A stretch of 59,362 nt of DNA, taken from positions 1 through 59,362 of the forward strand of contig NZ_SACR01000008.1 in assembly GCF_004016505.1 (NCBI RefSeq). Reading direction: 5' to 3'. The notes below the pieces were generated by a model, which was not told the DNA's origin, did not search any database, and saw nothing but the letters and a program-made list of their open reading frames with translations. Positions 49,720-57,112 of this stretch are shown here, in pieces. The translations under genes and the position numbers were made by a program. Origin of the DNA: Rubrivivax rivuli. GTDB taxonomy: Bacteria; Pseudomonadota; Gammaproteobacteria; Burkholderiales; Burkholderiaceae_C. Each line of letters opens with the position of its first letter. Position 1 is the stretch's first letter.

Positions 49720-49768
49720 GGGTTCAGCCAAGGTCACGGTTCGCCGCCATCGCAGCGTCCGGCGTGCG

Positions 49769-49896
49769 GCCTAACCCTTCGCTCAGCCGCGACCCCACAC
49801 GGCAAGCCGCTTGGGCGTCGTGCCGCCTTGGTCTATGCTGCGCCACGCCGCCCAAGCGCCTTGCCGCGCGGGTCGCGGTTAGCTCAAACGTTAGGC
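49769..49896 (+). repeat. attC2 (type 3, 128 bp)
   Basis: GCCTAAC at 49769 and GTTAGGC at 49890-49896. The outer stem is CGCGACCC/GGGTCGCG and the inner arms are CGCTTGGGCG/CGCCCAAGCG. This stem differs from types 1 and 2. Related to attC6 and attC17. Confidence 0.92.
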
Positions 49897-49908
49897 AGCA
49901 CCAAAGAG

Positions 49909-50382
49909 ATGTCTCCTGCGCTCACCGTTGAACCCCTCGCCAGACATCGCGCGCTTGTTCCGCTTCTGGCCGAGTGGTTCGCCTCAGAGTGGCCGGCGTG
50001 GTACGGAAGCGCTGGCCAAGGCAACATTGACCAAGATCTCCGAGCCTTCGCTACCTCAGAAACTACACTTCCGATCGGCTTCGTCGCATTCCTTGCCGGA
50101 AAGCCCGTCGGAGCTTGCGCCTTAAAAGCGGAGTCCATTCCGAGCCATGCGCACCTGTCACCCTGGGCCTCAGCCGGATTCGTGGCTCCAAAACTCAGAG
50201 GCAAAGGCATCGGCGCTGGTCTGCTCGCTGCAATGCTCACGCATGCACATCGCCTCGGGTATCCGCATGTCTACTGCGGCACCAGCACTGCGGAGTCTTT
50301 GTTGCAAAGGTCAGGCTGGCATGCAATCGAGGTAACTCAACATGCCGGTAAGCGTCTCACGGTGTATCGCAGTGCTGCCTAA
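49909..50382 (+). CDS. Cassette 3: GNAT family N-acetyltransferase
   Basis: The 157-residue protein has a GNAT fold: a substrate-side N-terminus, KPVGACALKAES on beta-4, and the acetyl-CoA motif A in FVAPKLRGKGIGAGLLAAML (R97-x-x-G100-x-G102). A final beta strand lies near GWHAIEVTQHAGKRLTVYR. The acyl acceptor is unknown; GNATs are common integron cargo. The start at 49909 is 19 bp after the junction. An upstream in-frame ATG at 49828 belongs to attC2. The TAA stop is supplied by the attC3 GCCTAAC. Confidence 0.9.
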   Translation: MSPALTVEPLARHRALVPLLAEWFASEWPAWYGSAGQGNIDQDLRAFATSETTLPIGFVAFLAGKPVGACALKAESIPSHAHLSPWASAGFVAPKLRGKGIGAGLLAAMLTHAHRLGYPHVYCGTSTAESLLQRSGWHAIEVTQHAGKRLTVYRSAA

Positions 50383-50508
50383 CCCCTCGCTCAGCCCCCG
50401 ACCCGCTACGGCAGGCGTCGTAAGCCCGGCGCCCGCCGTTCGTAGCATCATCGGTCACCGGGCTTACGCCGCCTGCCTCCGCGGTCGGGGTTAGCTCGAA
50501 CGTTAGGC
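50377..50508 (+). repeat. attC3 (type 1, 132 bp)
   Basis: GCCTAAC at 50377 overlaps the GNAT stop codon; GTTAGGC is at 50502-50508. Outer stem CCGACCCGCTACGGCAGGC pairs with GCCTGCCTCCGCGGTCGG, and inner arms are GTAAGCCCGG/CCGGGCTTAC. Matches attC9 and attC19 almost completely. Confidence 0.94.
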
Positions 50509-50513
50509 CTCGC

Positions 50514-51005
50514 ATGAACCATCACATGACCGCCGCCTTCGCTTCGGTTGGCCGCGCAGTCTGGCTGTGCCAAGTTTTCGAGGCCTCGCTCGCGCCCATC
50601 TACGAGTTCTTCAAGATGAACGTACAACCCGGGTACTTTCAGAAAACCGGAGGCTATGTGGCCGGTGGGGCGTACAAGAACCCGCTCAAAAACATCGTGA
50701 AAGAACTGTCGGCAAGAGGCAACATCGATCCGACCGTCGAGTCGAGGCTCGAAAAGTACATCGAGGATCGCCACCTACTCGTTCACAGATGGTTCATCCA
50801 AAACGGTTGGCCGAAGGATGAATCTGTCGAAGCATGGAAGGCACTTGAAAGTCACGCGACCGCCGTCGGCGACGAGGCTCAAGACCTGATGCACTACTTC
50901 ACCGGCTACATCGTCAAGCATGCTGAACCAGGCAGAGCGCAGGCGAACCCGGACGAGTACTCCGCAAGAATCTCAAGTCTCTTCCGTGAGCCCCCGCAAG
51001 AGTGA
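50514..51005 (+). CDS. Cassette 4: hypothetical protein with HEPN-like RxxxxH motif
   Basis: The 163-residue, mostly helical protein starts 6 bp after attC3. The segment LEKYIEDRHLLVHRWF holds R86-x4-H91, the shape of the HEPN ribonuclease motif seen in toxins and defence proteins. The rest (YEFFKMNVQPGYFQKTGG; AVGDEAQDLMHYF) is not recognised. If it is HEPN, RNA cleavage is possible; no antitoxin gene is next to it. The motif is short and may be chance. A second ATG lies at 50526. Confidence 0.7.
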   Translation: MNHHMTAAFASVGRAVWLCQVFEASLAPIYEFFKMNVQPGYFQKTGGYVAGGAYKNPLKNIVKELSARGNIDPTVESRLEKYIEDRHLLVHRWFIQNGWPKDESVEAWKALESHATAVGDEAQDLMHYFTGYIVKHAEPGRAQANPDEYSARISSLFREPPQE

Positions 51006-51032
51006 GCGGGCCGCAAGCCTACCCCGAGCGAG

Positions 51033-51164
51033 GCCTAACCCCTCGCTCAGCCCCCGACCCGCTACGGCAGGCGTTGTAAGCCCGGTCCGTGCCAGCGGTA
51101 GCATCGTCACGCACCAGGCTTACAACACCTGCCTACGCGGTCGGGGTTAGCTCGAACGTTAGGC
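51033..51164 (+). repeat. attC4 (type 1, 132 bp)
   Basis: GCCTAAC at 51033, GTTAGGC at 51158-51164. Inner arms are GTTGTAAGCCCGG and CCAGGCTTACAAC; the GTT/AAC change relative to other type 1 sites is compensated on the other arm. Confidence 0.94.
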
Positions 51165-51483
51165 CTCACCAGCCCAAATGCAATCACGGCCCCATCTGCG
51201 CGCTTCGGCTGCAGTTCAGCGCTCGGGCAATCGCCCACGACCTGCACACCAACACACGCATGACGCTGCGCTTCGCCAAGCAAGCTACAGCGGCTTCTCG
51301 CAGCACTGCGGCGCACGAAGCAGCGGCCAGGAGGCCGCAATAACCGAACTCCCACGCTCTTCGGCTGTGCCCAGGCGCACGACTTCAAGTCACAGGGCTC
51401 GCACGGCGTCAGAGCCTGCGCACCTTACCCGCGCCAAGGGCTCCCTCAAGTCGGCTCGCCACCGCCCGTGCAACTCGTGTGAG
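51159..51483 (+). repeat. Cassette 5: ORF-less family A, copy A2
   Basis: This 325-bp cassette body is nearly identical to A1 at attI, with its GCGGCC-AGGA-GGCCGC hairpin at 51323-51338. The loop base differs from A1 while the stem is kept. No conserved reading frame is seen. Confidence 0.8.
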
Positions 51484-51611
51484 GCCTAACCCCTCGCTCA
51501 GCGCCGACCCGCTACGGCGGGCCAGCTTGCCCGTGCGGCGCCTTGGTTTATGCTGCACCGCACGGGCAAGCCGTCCCACCTCCGCGGTCGGCGTTAGCTC
51601 GAACGTTAGGC
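51484..51611 (+). repeat. attC5 (type 2, 128 bp)
   Basis: GCCTAAC at 51484, GTTAGGC at 51605-51611. By eye identical over its full length to attC1, which marks cassettes 1 and 5 as recent duplicates. Confidence 0.93.
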
Positions 51612-51884
51612 AGCACGAGCAAGGTCGTTGGTTGGCCTCCACCTCGCCCTGCGGCTGTCGCCGCAAAGACACGCGCTCCGGCTGCTCCTCTGCGGCTTCT
51701 CCGGCCTGCACCGTGGCACACCTGGGCTCCTCTCCGCTACCCGTCATCGCGGCCCGTCTAAGGCCGGGCCGCTCTGGAAATGCCGCGGCGCTCTTCAACC
51801 TCTGGCCCCGGTCCCAGCCGGCGCTAAGGCGCCGGGGAACAGAAGTCACTCGCCCCGAGCCTTTGGCGTCTTCCTCAGCGTGCT
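51606..51884 (+). repeat. Cassette 6: ORF-less family B, copy B1
   Basis: This 279-bp cassette body starts TTAGGCAGCACGAG and shares about 85-90% identity (by eye) with B2-B4. Hairpin H1 is GCGGC-TGTC-GCCGC. H2 at 51749-51772 is GCGGCCCG/CGGGCCGC with loop TCTAAGGC. H3 at 51818-51835 is CCGGCGC-TAAG-GCGCCGG. H2 covaries among copies. A long frame exists in three copies but is broken in B2, so a structured RNA or DNA is more likely than a protein. Confidence 0.8.
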
Positions 51885-52012
51885 GCCTAACCCTTCGCTC
51901 AGCCGCGACCCCACACGGCAAGCCACTTGGGCGGCGCGGCGCCTTGGCTTATGCTGCACCGCGCCGCCCAAGCGCCTTGCCGCGCGGGTCGCGGTTAGCT
52001 CAAACGTTAGGC
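51885..52012 (+). repeat. attC6 (type 3, 128 bp)
   Basis: GCCTAAC at 51885, GTTAGGC at 52006-52012. Stem CGCGACCC/GGGTCGCG with inner arms TTGGGCGGCG/CGCCGCCCAA. Confidence 0.92.
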
Positions 52013-52054
52013 CTCGCAACCGAACCCGCACCATCCAGAACGCAGCAAGTTCCC

Positions 52055-52405
52055 ATGGCCGAGCACCGCATCTTCGCCACTCCGTTCGCCGCGGTCTACC
52101 CAATGTACGTTCAGAAGGCCGAACGCAAGGGGCGTACGAGGCAAGAAGTCGACGAGATCATCTGCTGGCTTACGGGGTACAACCGAGAGTCTCTCCAGCA
52201 GCAGATTGACAACAAAGTCAGCTTCACTGACTTCTTCGCGCAAGCTCCCGCCATGCATCCGAAGACCGACCTGATCACTGGCGTAGTGTGTGGGGTACGT
52301 GTGGAGCAGGTGCCGGATCCTTTGATGAAGAAGATTCGCCAGTTGGACAAACTCGTTGATGAGTTGGCCAAGGGAAGGGAGATGGAGAAGATCCTGCGCC
52401 AATGA
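52055..52405 (+). CDS. Cassette 7: DUF2200 family protein
   Basis: The 116-residue protein matches my memory of the DUF2200 pattern closely: MAEHRIFATPFAAVYPMYV, KKGRT-like KGRTRQEVDEIICWLTGYN, FTDFFAQAPAMHP, TGVVCGVRVEQVPDPLM, IRQLDKLVDELAKG. Full family length and intact. Function is unknown; homologues are chromosomal in many bacteria. The start at 52055 is 48 bp after the junction. The frame is open upstream through attC6 and cassette 6, but that is not coding. Confidence 0.88.
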   Translation: MAEHRIFATPFAAVYPMYVQKAERKGRTRQEVDEIICWLTGYNRESLQQQIDNKVSFTDFFAQAPAMHPKTDLITGVVCGVRVEQVPDPLMKKIRQLDKLVDELAKGREMEKILRQ

Positions 52406-52433
52406 ACCAGGAGGTCTTGTCGGCTGCAGCGAG

Positions 52434-52559
52434 GCCTAACCCCTCGGTAGAGGCGAGGCCCAACGGCAAGGCGCCCTGGCCGCGAGGCGTCCAGGGCTAT
52501 CATCCGCCTCGCGGCCAGGGCGCCTTGCCGTCGGCCCCGCCTCACCTCGAACGTTAGGC
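52434..52559 (+). repeat. attC7 (type 4, 126 bp, outlier)
   Basis: GCCTAAC at 52434 and GTTAGGC at 52553-52559. The stem is unlike the others: AAGGCGCCCTGGCCGCGAGGCG pairs with CGCCTCGCGGCCAGGGCGCC (about 20 bp, nearly perfect). This is the one atypical attC in the array. Confidence 0.9.
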
Positions 52560-52659
52560 AGCACACTCAAGGGGACCGCCAATGAGGCTTTGCGCAAACG
52601 GCTTCCGACCTTCAGACCCAATACCGAGGAAGATTCTCTGACGCGCCTTAGTTCACCGA

Positions 52660-53364
52660 ATGACCACTACTTGGAGATCAGCGTTGAAGGCACTTCTGAT
52701 TGTGGCCCTGGCTATGTTCCTGACGAGCTGCGAGGCACCGCGGGTTACGCGCGGATATCCGCAGACATCGACACAGCAACCCCAGCGGGTCACGGCCCAG
52801 CCCATTCCACCAAAGCCGCCCAGCGCCCCACTCTCTGCTCAAGAGGAAGAGTACCTCGCCAGTATGACGTTCTTTGGGATAACAATGCATGCACCGCTCA
52901 AGGTTCCAACATGCCCTTCATCGTTTCAGAACGTGCGAGCATGCTCTCCTAGCGGTCTCTCTTGCTGGACTGAACGGAGAATGGTGGAGGAGTTTGGCCC
53001 AGTCTGCTACTTCCAAGATAGACAGCAGATTAGGTACTCCCGCCAGGCCCAGCCGAGTTGGGCGCGCGGACCGATCGATATTGGTCTGGACGCGAAAGGG
53101 CGGATTGTGCGGATGGAGTTTCAAGCAACTAACGGAACCGCCGTCCTGGAAGAGCTGTATAAGCGCTTCGGTATGCCAACTGGCACAACAGCACAAACAG
53201 AGTCACAACGTGAGATAGTCGGATGCATAAGCCGACCCGGTCAGTTAGATGACTGCGCAGTCGTGCGGCGCGCGAGTGAGACCACATCCTATACACAGGT
53301 TTGGCGCCGAAACGGCCTAGAAGTCCGGTTCAATCAAGCCAATAACGTAGTCACGTTTCGCTAG
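52660..53364 (+). CDS. Cassette 8: predicted lipoprotein
   Basis: The 234-residue protein has a type II signal peptide (LLIVALAMFLTSC, lipobox LTSC with Cys at about residue 24). A Pro/Gln/Thr-rich spacer and a mature domain with four to five further cysteines follow (PTCPSSF, RACSPSGLSCW, PVCYFQ, VGCISRPGQLDDC). No family is recognised; the fold may be a disulfide-linked beta domain. It should be membrane-anchored and facing the periplasm. A 106-bp leader separates it from the junction. Confidence 0.8.
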   Translation: MTTTWRSALKALLIVALAMFLTSCEAPRVTRGYPQTSTQQPQRVTAQPIPPKPPSAPLSAQEEEYLASMTFFGITMHAPLKVPTCPSSFQNVRACSPSGLSCWTERRMVEEFGPVCYFQDRQQIRYSRQAQPSWARGPIDIGLDAKGRIVRMEFQATNGTAVLEELYKRFGMPTGTTAQTESQREIVGCISRPGQLDDCAVVRRASETTSYTQVWRRNGLEVRFNQANNVVTFR

Positions 53365-53389
53365 TGCAAACGGACAGCGGCGCCGTGCT

Positions 53390-53521
53390 GCCTAACCCCT
53401 CGCTCAACCCCCCGACCCGCTACGGCAGGCGCAGTAAGCCCGGTCCGCGTCAGCAGTAGCATCATGCGCACCGGGCTTACAGCGCCTGCCTCCGCGGTCG
53501 GGGTTAGCTCGAACGTTAGGC
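53390..53521 (+). repeat. attC8 (type 1, 132 bp)
   Basis: GCCTAAC at 53390, GTTAGGC at 53515-53521. Inner arms are GTAAGCCCGGT and ACCGGGCTTAC. Confidence 0.94.
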
Positions 53522-53561
53522 GGCACCGAAAGCCAGTTTCCTCAGTTCAACCATCTTCTCA

Positions 53562-53915
53562 ATGCGCTTACGCCTACCGCTTCTGCCTCTTTTCTCTAGC
53601 GTCCTCATATTGCAGGGCTGCGCGTATCCGAAAGTGGTCAAGTACTACGACGAAGAGTGCCAAATCATGGCCAAGCGCATGGAACTGGACGTCACCAATG
53701 TCCGAGTAGCTCAGTCGTGCGACAACGACTCGTGCCTTCTGAGCCTTGCTACTGGTCTTGCCTTCTCCGCAACAAGCATCGTCATCTCAGGCTCAGTCGT
53801 CCAGGTTGGGAACGCGCTTTACTGGAAGGAGCGCAACCGCAAGTGCAAGCGAGGAGAGCCCTACGCACCGGGCGACTCGCCGGCGCCCTCACCTGCAACC
53901 AGTTCTGCTGCCTGA
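53562..53915 (+). CDS. Cassette 9: small predicted lipoprotein
   Basis: The 117-residue protein has a signal peptide with lipobox LQGC (Cys at about residue 20). A short mature part with paired cysteines follows (EECQIMAKRM, AQSCDNDSCLLSL). Then comes a hydrophobic segment (about 64-85, GLAFSATSIVISGSVVQVGNA) and a basic, Pro-rich tail. It resembles small chromosomal lipoproteins of unknown function. Start is 46 bp after the junction. Confidence 0.78.
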   Translation: MRLRLPLLPLFSSVLILQGCAYPKVVKYYDEECQIMAKRMELDVTNVRVAQSCDNDSCLLSLATGLAFSATSIVISGSVVQVGNALYWKERNRKCKRGEPYAPGDSPAPSPATSSAA

Positions 53916-53948
53916 GTGAACCGGTCATCACGCGAGGCGAAGAGAGTG

Positions 53949-54082
53949 CCGCCTAACCCCTCGCTCAGCCCCCGACCCGCTACGGCAGGCGTCGTAAGCC
54001 CGGCGCCCGCCGTTCGTAGCATCATCGGTCACCGGGCTTACGCCGCCTGCCTCCGCGGTCGGGGTTAGCTCGAACGTTAGGC
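53949..54082 (+). repeat. attC9 (type 1)
   Basis: GCCTAAC at 53949, GTTAGGC at 54076-54082. Same inner arms and loop as attC3 and attC19 (CGCCCGCCGTTCGTAGCATC). Confidence 0.94.
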
Positions 54083-54402
54083 CTCACGAGCCCAAATGCC
54101 AATACGGCGCCATCCACGCGCTACGGCTGCGCTCTAGCGATAGGGCGGTCGCGCAACGCATCGGCATCGGCGCATGTAAAGCTCTGCGTTCTTCCAAGCA
54201 AACCACCTCGGCCCTCCCGCGACTCTGCGGGGCACGAAGCAGCGGCCAGGAGGCCGCAATAACCGAAGTCTCACGCTCTACGGCTGCGTCCAGGTTCACG
54301 ACTTCAAGTCAAAGGGTTCCCACGGCTTCAACGCCTCCGCACCGTACGCGCGCCACGTGCTCCCTCAAGTCGGCTCGCCACCGCCCGTGTAACTCGTGTG
54401 AG
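54077..54402 (+). repeat. Cassette 10: ORF-less family A, copy A3 (divergent)
   Basis: This 326-bp body is recognisably family A at both ends and around the hairpin (GCGGCC-AGGA-GGCCGC, 54242-54257, followed by GCAATAACCGAA). The middle differs strongly from A1 and A2. The hairpin and the 3' third are the conserved parts. No protein is called. Confidence 0.75.
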
Positions 54403-54530
54403 GCCTAACCCCTCGCTCAGCGCCGACCCGCTACGGCGGGCCGTCTTGCCCGTGCGGCGCCTTGGTTTATCCTGCACCGCACGGGCAAGCCGTCCCACCT
54501 CCGCGGTCGGCGTTAGCTCGAACGTTAGGC
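54403..54530 (+). repeat. attC10 (type 2, 128 bp)
   Basis: GCCTAAC at 54403, GTTAGGC at 54524-54530. Differs from attC1 and attC5 at only a few bases. Confidence 0.93.
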
Positions 54531-54546
54531 CTCACGAATACAACTC

Positions 54547-54984
54547 TTGACACGCATCGCACTACTCGCCATCCGCCTTTACCAGCGATGGATTTCTCCG
54601 ACCAAAGGCTTCTCCTGCGCGTACCGTGTTCATACAGGGCGCAGCGGTTGTTCTGAGCTGGGCTACAGAGCTATCCGCAGGTATGGCCTGCTCGGCGGCG
54701 CGGATGTCCTCAACGTAAGGCTGGCCCTCTGTTCCGACTGCCACGCCGAACGGAAGGCCATATCGTCCAAGAGGAGAGCGCAGCTTGGCTCATGCGATCC
54801 TCCATGCGACATACCCTGCGACGGGAAGGACGCTCGTTGCCTTGATGGGCTCTGCGACTGCCTGGACTGTGTGGACTGCGACTGGAAGAAGAAGACAAAC
54901 GACCGCCCAACCCGCCAGCAACGTCGAGACCACCGTCAACAAGTCCGCGAGCAGCGAACCCGCGAGAAACAACGTGAGGCCTAA
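54547..54984 (+). CDS. Cassette 11: YidD-like protein with Cys-rich tail
   Basis: The 145-residue product has the YidD (membrane insertion efficiency factor) core: LLAIRLYQRWISPTKGFSC at 6-24, a Cys in GRSGCSELGYRAIRRYGLLGG, then LALCSDCH. The usual PTCS stretch is changed to GRSGCSE. A long tail follows with about ten cysteines in CDPPCDIPC...CLDGLCDCLDCVDC and a basic Gln/Arg-rich end. Start is TTG at 54547, the only one between the junction and the conserved part. The stop TAA lies in the attC11 GCCTAAC. The chromosomal yidD usually lies between rnpA and yidC, so this would be an extra copy. Confidence 0.8.
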   Translation: MTRIALLAIRLYQRWISPTKGFSCAYRVHTGRSGCSELGYRAIRRYGLLGGADVLNVRLALCSDCHAERKAISSKRRAQLGSCDPPCDIPCDGKDARCLDGLCDCLDCVDCDWKKKTNDRPTRQQRRDHRQQVREQRTREKQREA

Positions 54985-55110
54985 CCCCTCGCTCAGCCCC
55001 CGACCCGCTACGGCAGCCGTTGTAAGCCCGGTCCGTGCCATTCGTAGCATCATCACGAACCGGGCTTACAACACCTGCCTCCGCGGTCGGGGTTAGCTCG
55101 AACGTTAGGC
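54979..55110 (+). repeat. attC11 (type 1, 132 bp)
   Basis: GCCTAAC at 54979 overlaps the YidD-like stop; GTTAGGC at 55104-55110. Inner arms GTTGTAAGCCCGG/CCGGGCTTACAAC. Confidence 0.94.
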
Positions 55111-55131
55111 CTCAAAGACAGAACACTCCGC

Positions 55132-55350
55132 ATGCGCAGCCTTGTCCTCCGAGTACTAGCAATCCTCCTCGCCTCGCTCACCGCATTAGCCGGCACGTTG
55201 TACGTTGCATTTGCTGTCACTTGGTTGAAAGCACCCGCTCCAAAAGTAGCCCTTGTGACACTGCTCCTTTGTGCTCTTCCAGCGGCGGTGTCATGGGGCC
55301 TACTACGCGTAGCCACACGCATGCAAACAAGAGCGCGGGAAAAGACCTGA
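55132..55350 (+). CDS. Cassette 12: small two-helix membrane protein
   Basis: The 72-residue product has two hydrophobic segments (about residues 5-30, LRVLAILLASLTALAGTLYV; and 38-60, VALVTLLLCALPAAVSWGLL). They are joined by a short loop and followed by a basic tail (RMQTRAREKT). No family is recognised. The remaining 175 bp before attC12 hold no clear gene. Confidence 0.65.
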   Translation: MRSLVLRVLAILLASLTALAGTLYVAFAVTWLKAPAPKVALVTLLLCALPAAVSWGLLRVATRMQTRAREKT

Positions 55351-55525
55351 GTCCCGCTCAAGTACTTCTCCTGATGCAGCCGACTCCCTCAATCAATCGC
55401 GCTACCTTCGTCGAGAGCACTGGATCAGAAGGTTCTCCACTTCTGCCGGCATCGGTTCAGGTCTCCTGCAAACAGGACCCGCAGTTTCAGCAGTACCCAT
55501 TCATCTCGCGCCCGGCTACATTGAG

Positions 55526-55654
55526 GCCTAACCCCTCGCTCAGCCCCCGACCCGCTACGGCAGGCCACGCCCGCCGCGAAGCGGGCTTGTTTATGCTCCA
55601 CTCCGCGGCGGGCGCGCCCTGCCTCCGCGGTCGGGGTTAGCTCGAACGTTAGGC
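55526..55654 (+). repeat. attC12 (type 2 variant, 129 bp)
   Basis: GCCTAAC at 55526, GTTAGGC at 55648-55654. The outer stem is as in type 1/2, but the inner arms are GCCCGCCGCGAAG / CTCCGCGGCGGGC. Confidence 0.92.
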
Positions 55655-55928
55655 AGCACGAGTAAGGTCGTTGGTTCGCCTACACCTCGCCTTGCGGCGG
55701 TCGCCGCACAGACACGCGCTCCGGCTGCTTCTTCGCAGGCCTCTTCGGCCTGCACCACCGCCCGCCTGGGCTCCGCGCCGCGGCCCGTCATCGCGGCCTG
55801 TCTAAGGCCAGGCCGCTCAGGAACTGCCACGGCGCTCATCAACCTCTGCCCTCTGTCCCAGCCGGCGCTAAGGCGCCGGGGAACAGAGGTCACTCGCCCC
55901 TGGCCCTTGGCATCTACCTCAGCGTGCT
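55649..55928 (+). repeat. Cassette 13: ORF-less family B, copy B2
   Basis: This 280-bp body carries one extra base relative to the other copies, in CTTCGCAGGCC, which breaks the frame that is open in B1, B3 and B4. Hairpin H2 is GCGGCCTG (55793-55800) with CAGGCCGC (55809-55816): the C-G pair of B1/B4 is here T-A. H3 is unchanged. Confidence 0.8.
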
Positions 55929-56056
55929 GCCTAACCCTTCGCTCGGCACCGACCCGCTACGGCAGGCCGCCTTGCCCGCGCGGCGCCTTGGTTTATGCTG
56001 CGCCGCACGGGCAAGCCGTCCTGCCTCCGCGGTCGGTGTCAGCTCAAACGTTAGGC
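55929..56056 (+). repeat. attC13 (type 2, 128 bp)
   Basis: GCCTAAC at 55929, GTTAGGC at 56050-56056. Inner arms CCTTGCCCGCGCGGCG/CGCCGCACGGGCAAG with one mismatch pair. Confidence 0.93.
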
Positions 56057-56329
56057 AGCACGAGCCAAGCCGTTGGCTTGCCTCCACCTCGCCTTGCGGC
56101 GGTCGCCGCAAAGACACGCGCTCCGGCTGCTTCTTCGCGGCCTCTTCGGCCTACACCACCGCGCGCCTGGGCTCCGCGCCACAGCCTGTCATCGCGGCCT
56201 GTCTAAGGCCAGGCCGCTCTGGGAAGACCATGGGGCTCATCAACCTCTGGCCCCCGTCCCAGCCGGCGCTAAGGCGCCGGGGAACGGAAGTCACTCGCCC
56301 CAAACCGTCGGCTTACACCGCAGCGTGCT
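56051..56329 (+). repeat. Cassette 14: ORF-less family B, copy B3
   Basis: This 279-bp body follows B2 directly in tandem. H2 is GCGGCCTG (56194-56201)/CAGGCCGC (56210-56217), the same T-A state as B2. H3 CCGGCGC-TAAG-GCGCCGG is intact. Confidence 0.8.
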
Positions 56330-56458
56330 GCCTAACCCCTCGCTGAACACCCCGACCCGCTACGGCAGGCCGCCTTGCCCGCGCGGTGCCTGGGTTATCC
56401 TGCACCGCACGGGCAAGCCGTCCTGCCGTAGCGGTCGGGGTTAGCTCGAACGTTAGGC
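56330..56458 (+). repeat. attC14 (type 2, 129 bp)
   Basis: GCCTAAC at 56330, GTTAGGC at 56452-56458. The right outer arm has GCCGTAGCGG in place of GCCTCCGCGG, a small local change. Confidence 0.92.
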
Positions 56459-56485
56459 CGCAGAACCCACCTCCTCGGTTCTCAA

Positions 56486-56935
56486 ATGTCCACCACTCAG
56501 CAGATTCCGCCCGAGGTCCACGCCGCCTGGGATCGTGGCGACAAGATTGACGCCATCCGTGCGCTTCGCGAGGCAACGGGCCTCGGATTAAAGGAGGCCA
56601 AGGAAGCCCTGGAGTCTGGCGCCTACTCTGTCCGAGTGCCCGGCATCCCACAACCCTTGGCACCACCCTCAGCAGAAGTGGCGGCCGCGCTGAAGCGCGG
56701 TGACAAGATCGACGCCATCAAACTCATGCGGGAGGCCTCCGGCCTCGGCCTGAAGGAAGCCAAAGCTGTTGTGGAGGCACTGGCAGGTGAGGCTGTTGAC
56801 CCAGCCACATTTCGCAAGACCGGGCTTGCGCCTGGTGAGGTTCCCCGCGGCTCCGTCAACTGGGCGCGCATCATCACGTTCTTCGGGGTCCTCATCGTCG
56901 TGGTTCTGGTGGCTTATCGCCTCCTGCGCACATGA
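56486..56935 (+). CDS. Cassette 15: L7/L12 C-terminal-like tandem repeat membrane protein
   Basis: The 149-residue protein carries two copies of a ribosomal L7/L12 C-terminal-like motif: GDKIDAIRALREATGLGLKE at about 18-37 and GDKIDAIKLMREASGLGLKE at about 71-90, each followed by AKxxxE. A single C-terminal membrane helix ends it (about 128-146, IITFFGVLIVVVLVAYRLL). It would be tail-anchored with the repeats in the cytoplasm. Small chromosomal proteins with one such motif are known; the role is unknown. Start is 33 bp after the junction. Confidence 0.83.
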   Translation: MSTTQQIPPEVHAAWDRGDKIDAIRALREATGLGLKEAKEALESGAYSVRVPGIPQPLAPPSAEVAAALKRGDKIDAIKLMREASGLGLKEAKAVVEALAGEAVDPATFRKTGLAPGEVPRGSVNWARIITFFGVLIVVVLVAYRLLRT

Positions 56936-56942
56936 AGCTGCG

Positions 56943-57074
56943 GCCTAACCCCTCGGTCAACCCCCGACCCGCTACGGCAGGCGCTGTAAGCCTGGTCCGC
57001 GGCACACGGTGCATCATCGCGCACCAGGCTTACAGCGCCTGCCTCCGCGGTCGGGGTTACCTCGAACGTTAGGC
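56943..57074 (+). repeat. attC15 (type 1, 132 bp)
   Basis: GCCTAAC at 56943, GTTAGGC at 57068-57074. Inner arms GGCGCTGTAAGCCTGGT and ACCAGGCTTACAGCGCC are perfectly paired, with compensated changes against attC3. Confidence 0.94.
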
Positions 57075-57112
57075 CTCACAGACACGCCTCTCATACACAC
57101 AGTCTGAGCCCG

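Noticed and set aside
50514..51005. Toxin-antitoxin pair in the array
   Set aside because: No two-gene cassette with a small DNA-binding antitoxin is visible; the HEPN-like gene stands alone.
51628..51890. Conserved frame (HALRLLL...) in family B cassettes as a protein
   Set aside because: It is disrupted by a 1-bp insertion in B2, has no good ribosome site, and the base changes keep hairpins paired. I treat family B as non-coding.
51479..52405. A single 308-codon frame joining attC5, cassette 6, attC6 and the DUF2200 gene
   Set aside because: It crosses two recombination sites, and only the last 116 codons match a protein family. The rest is GC-rich sequence without stops.
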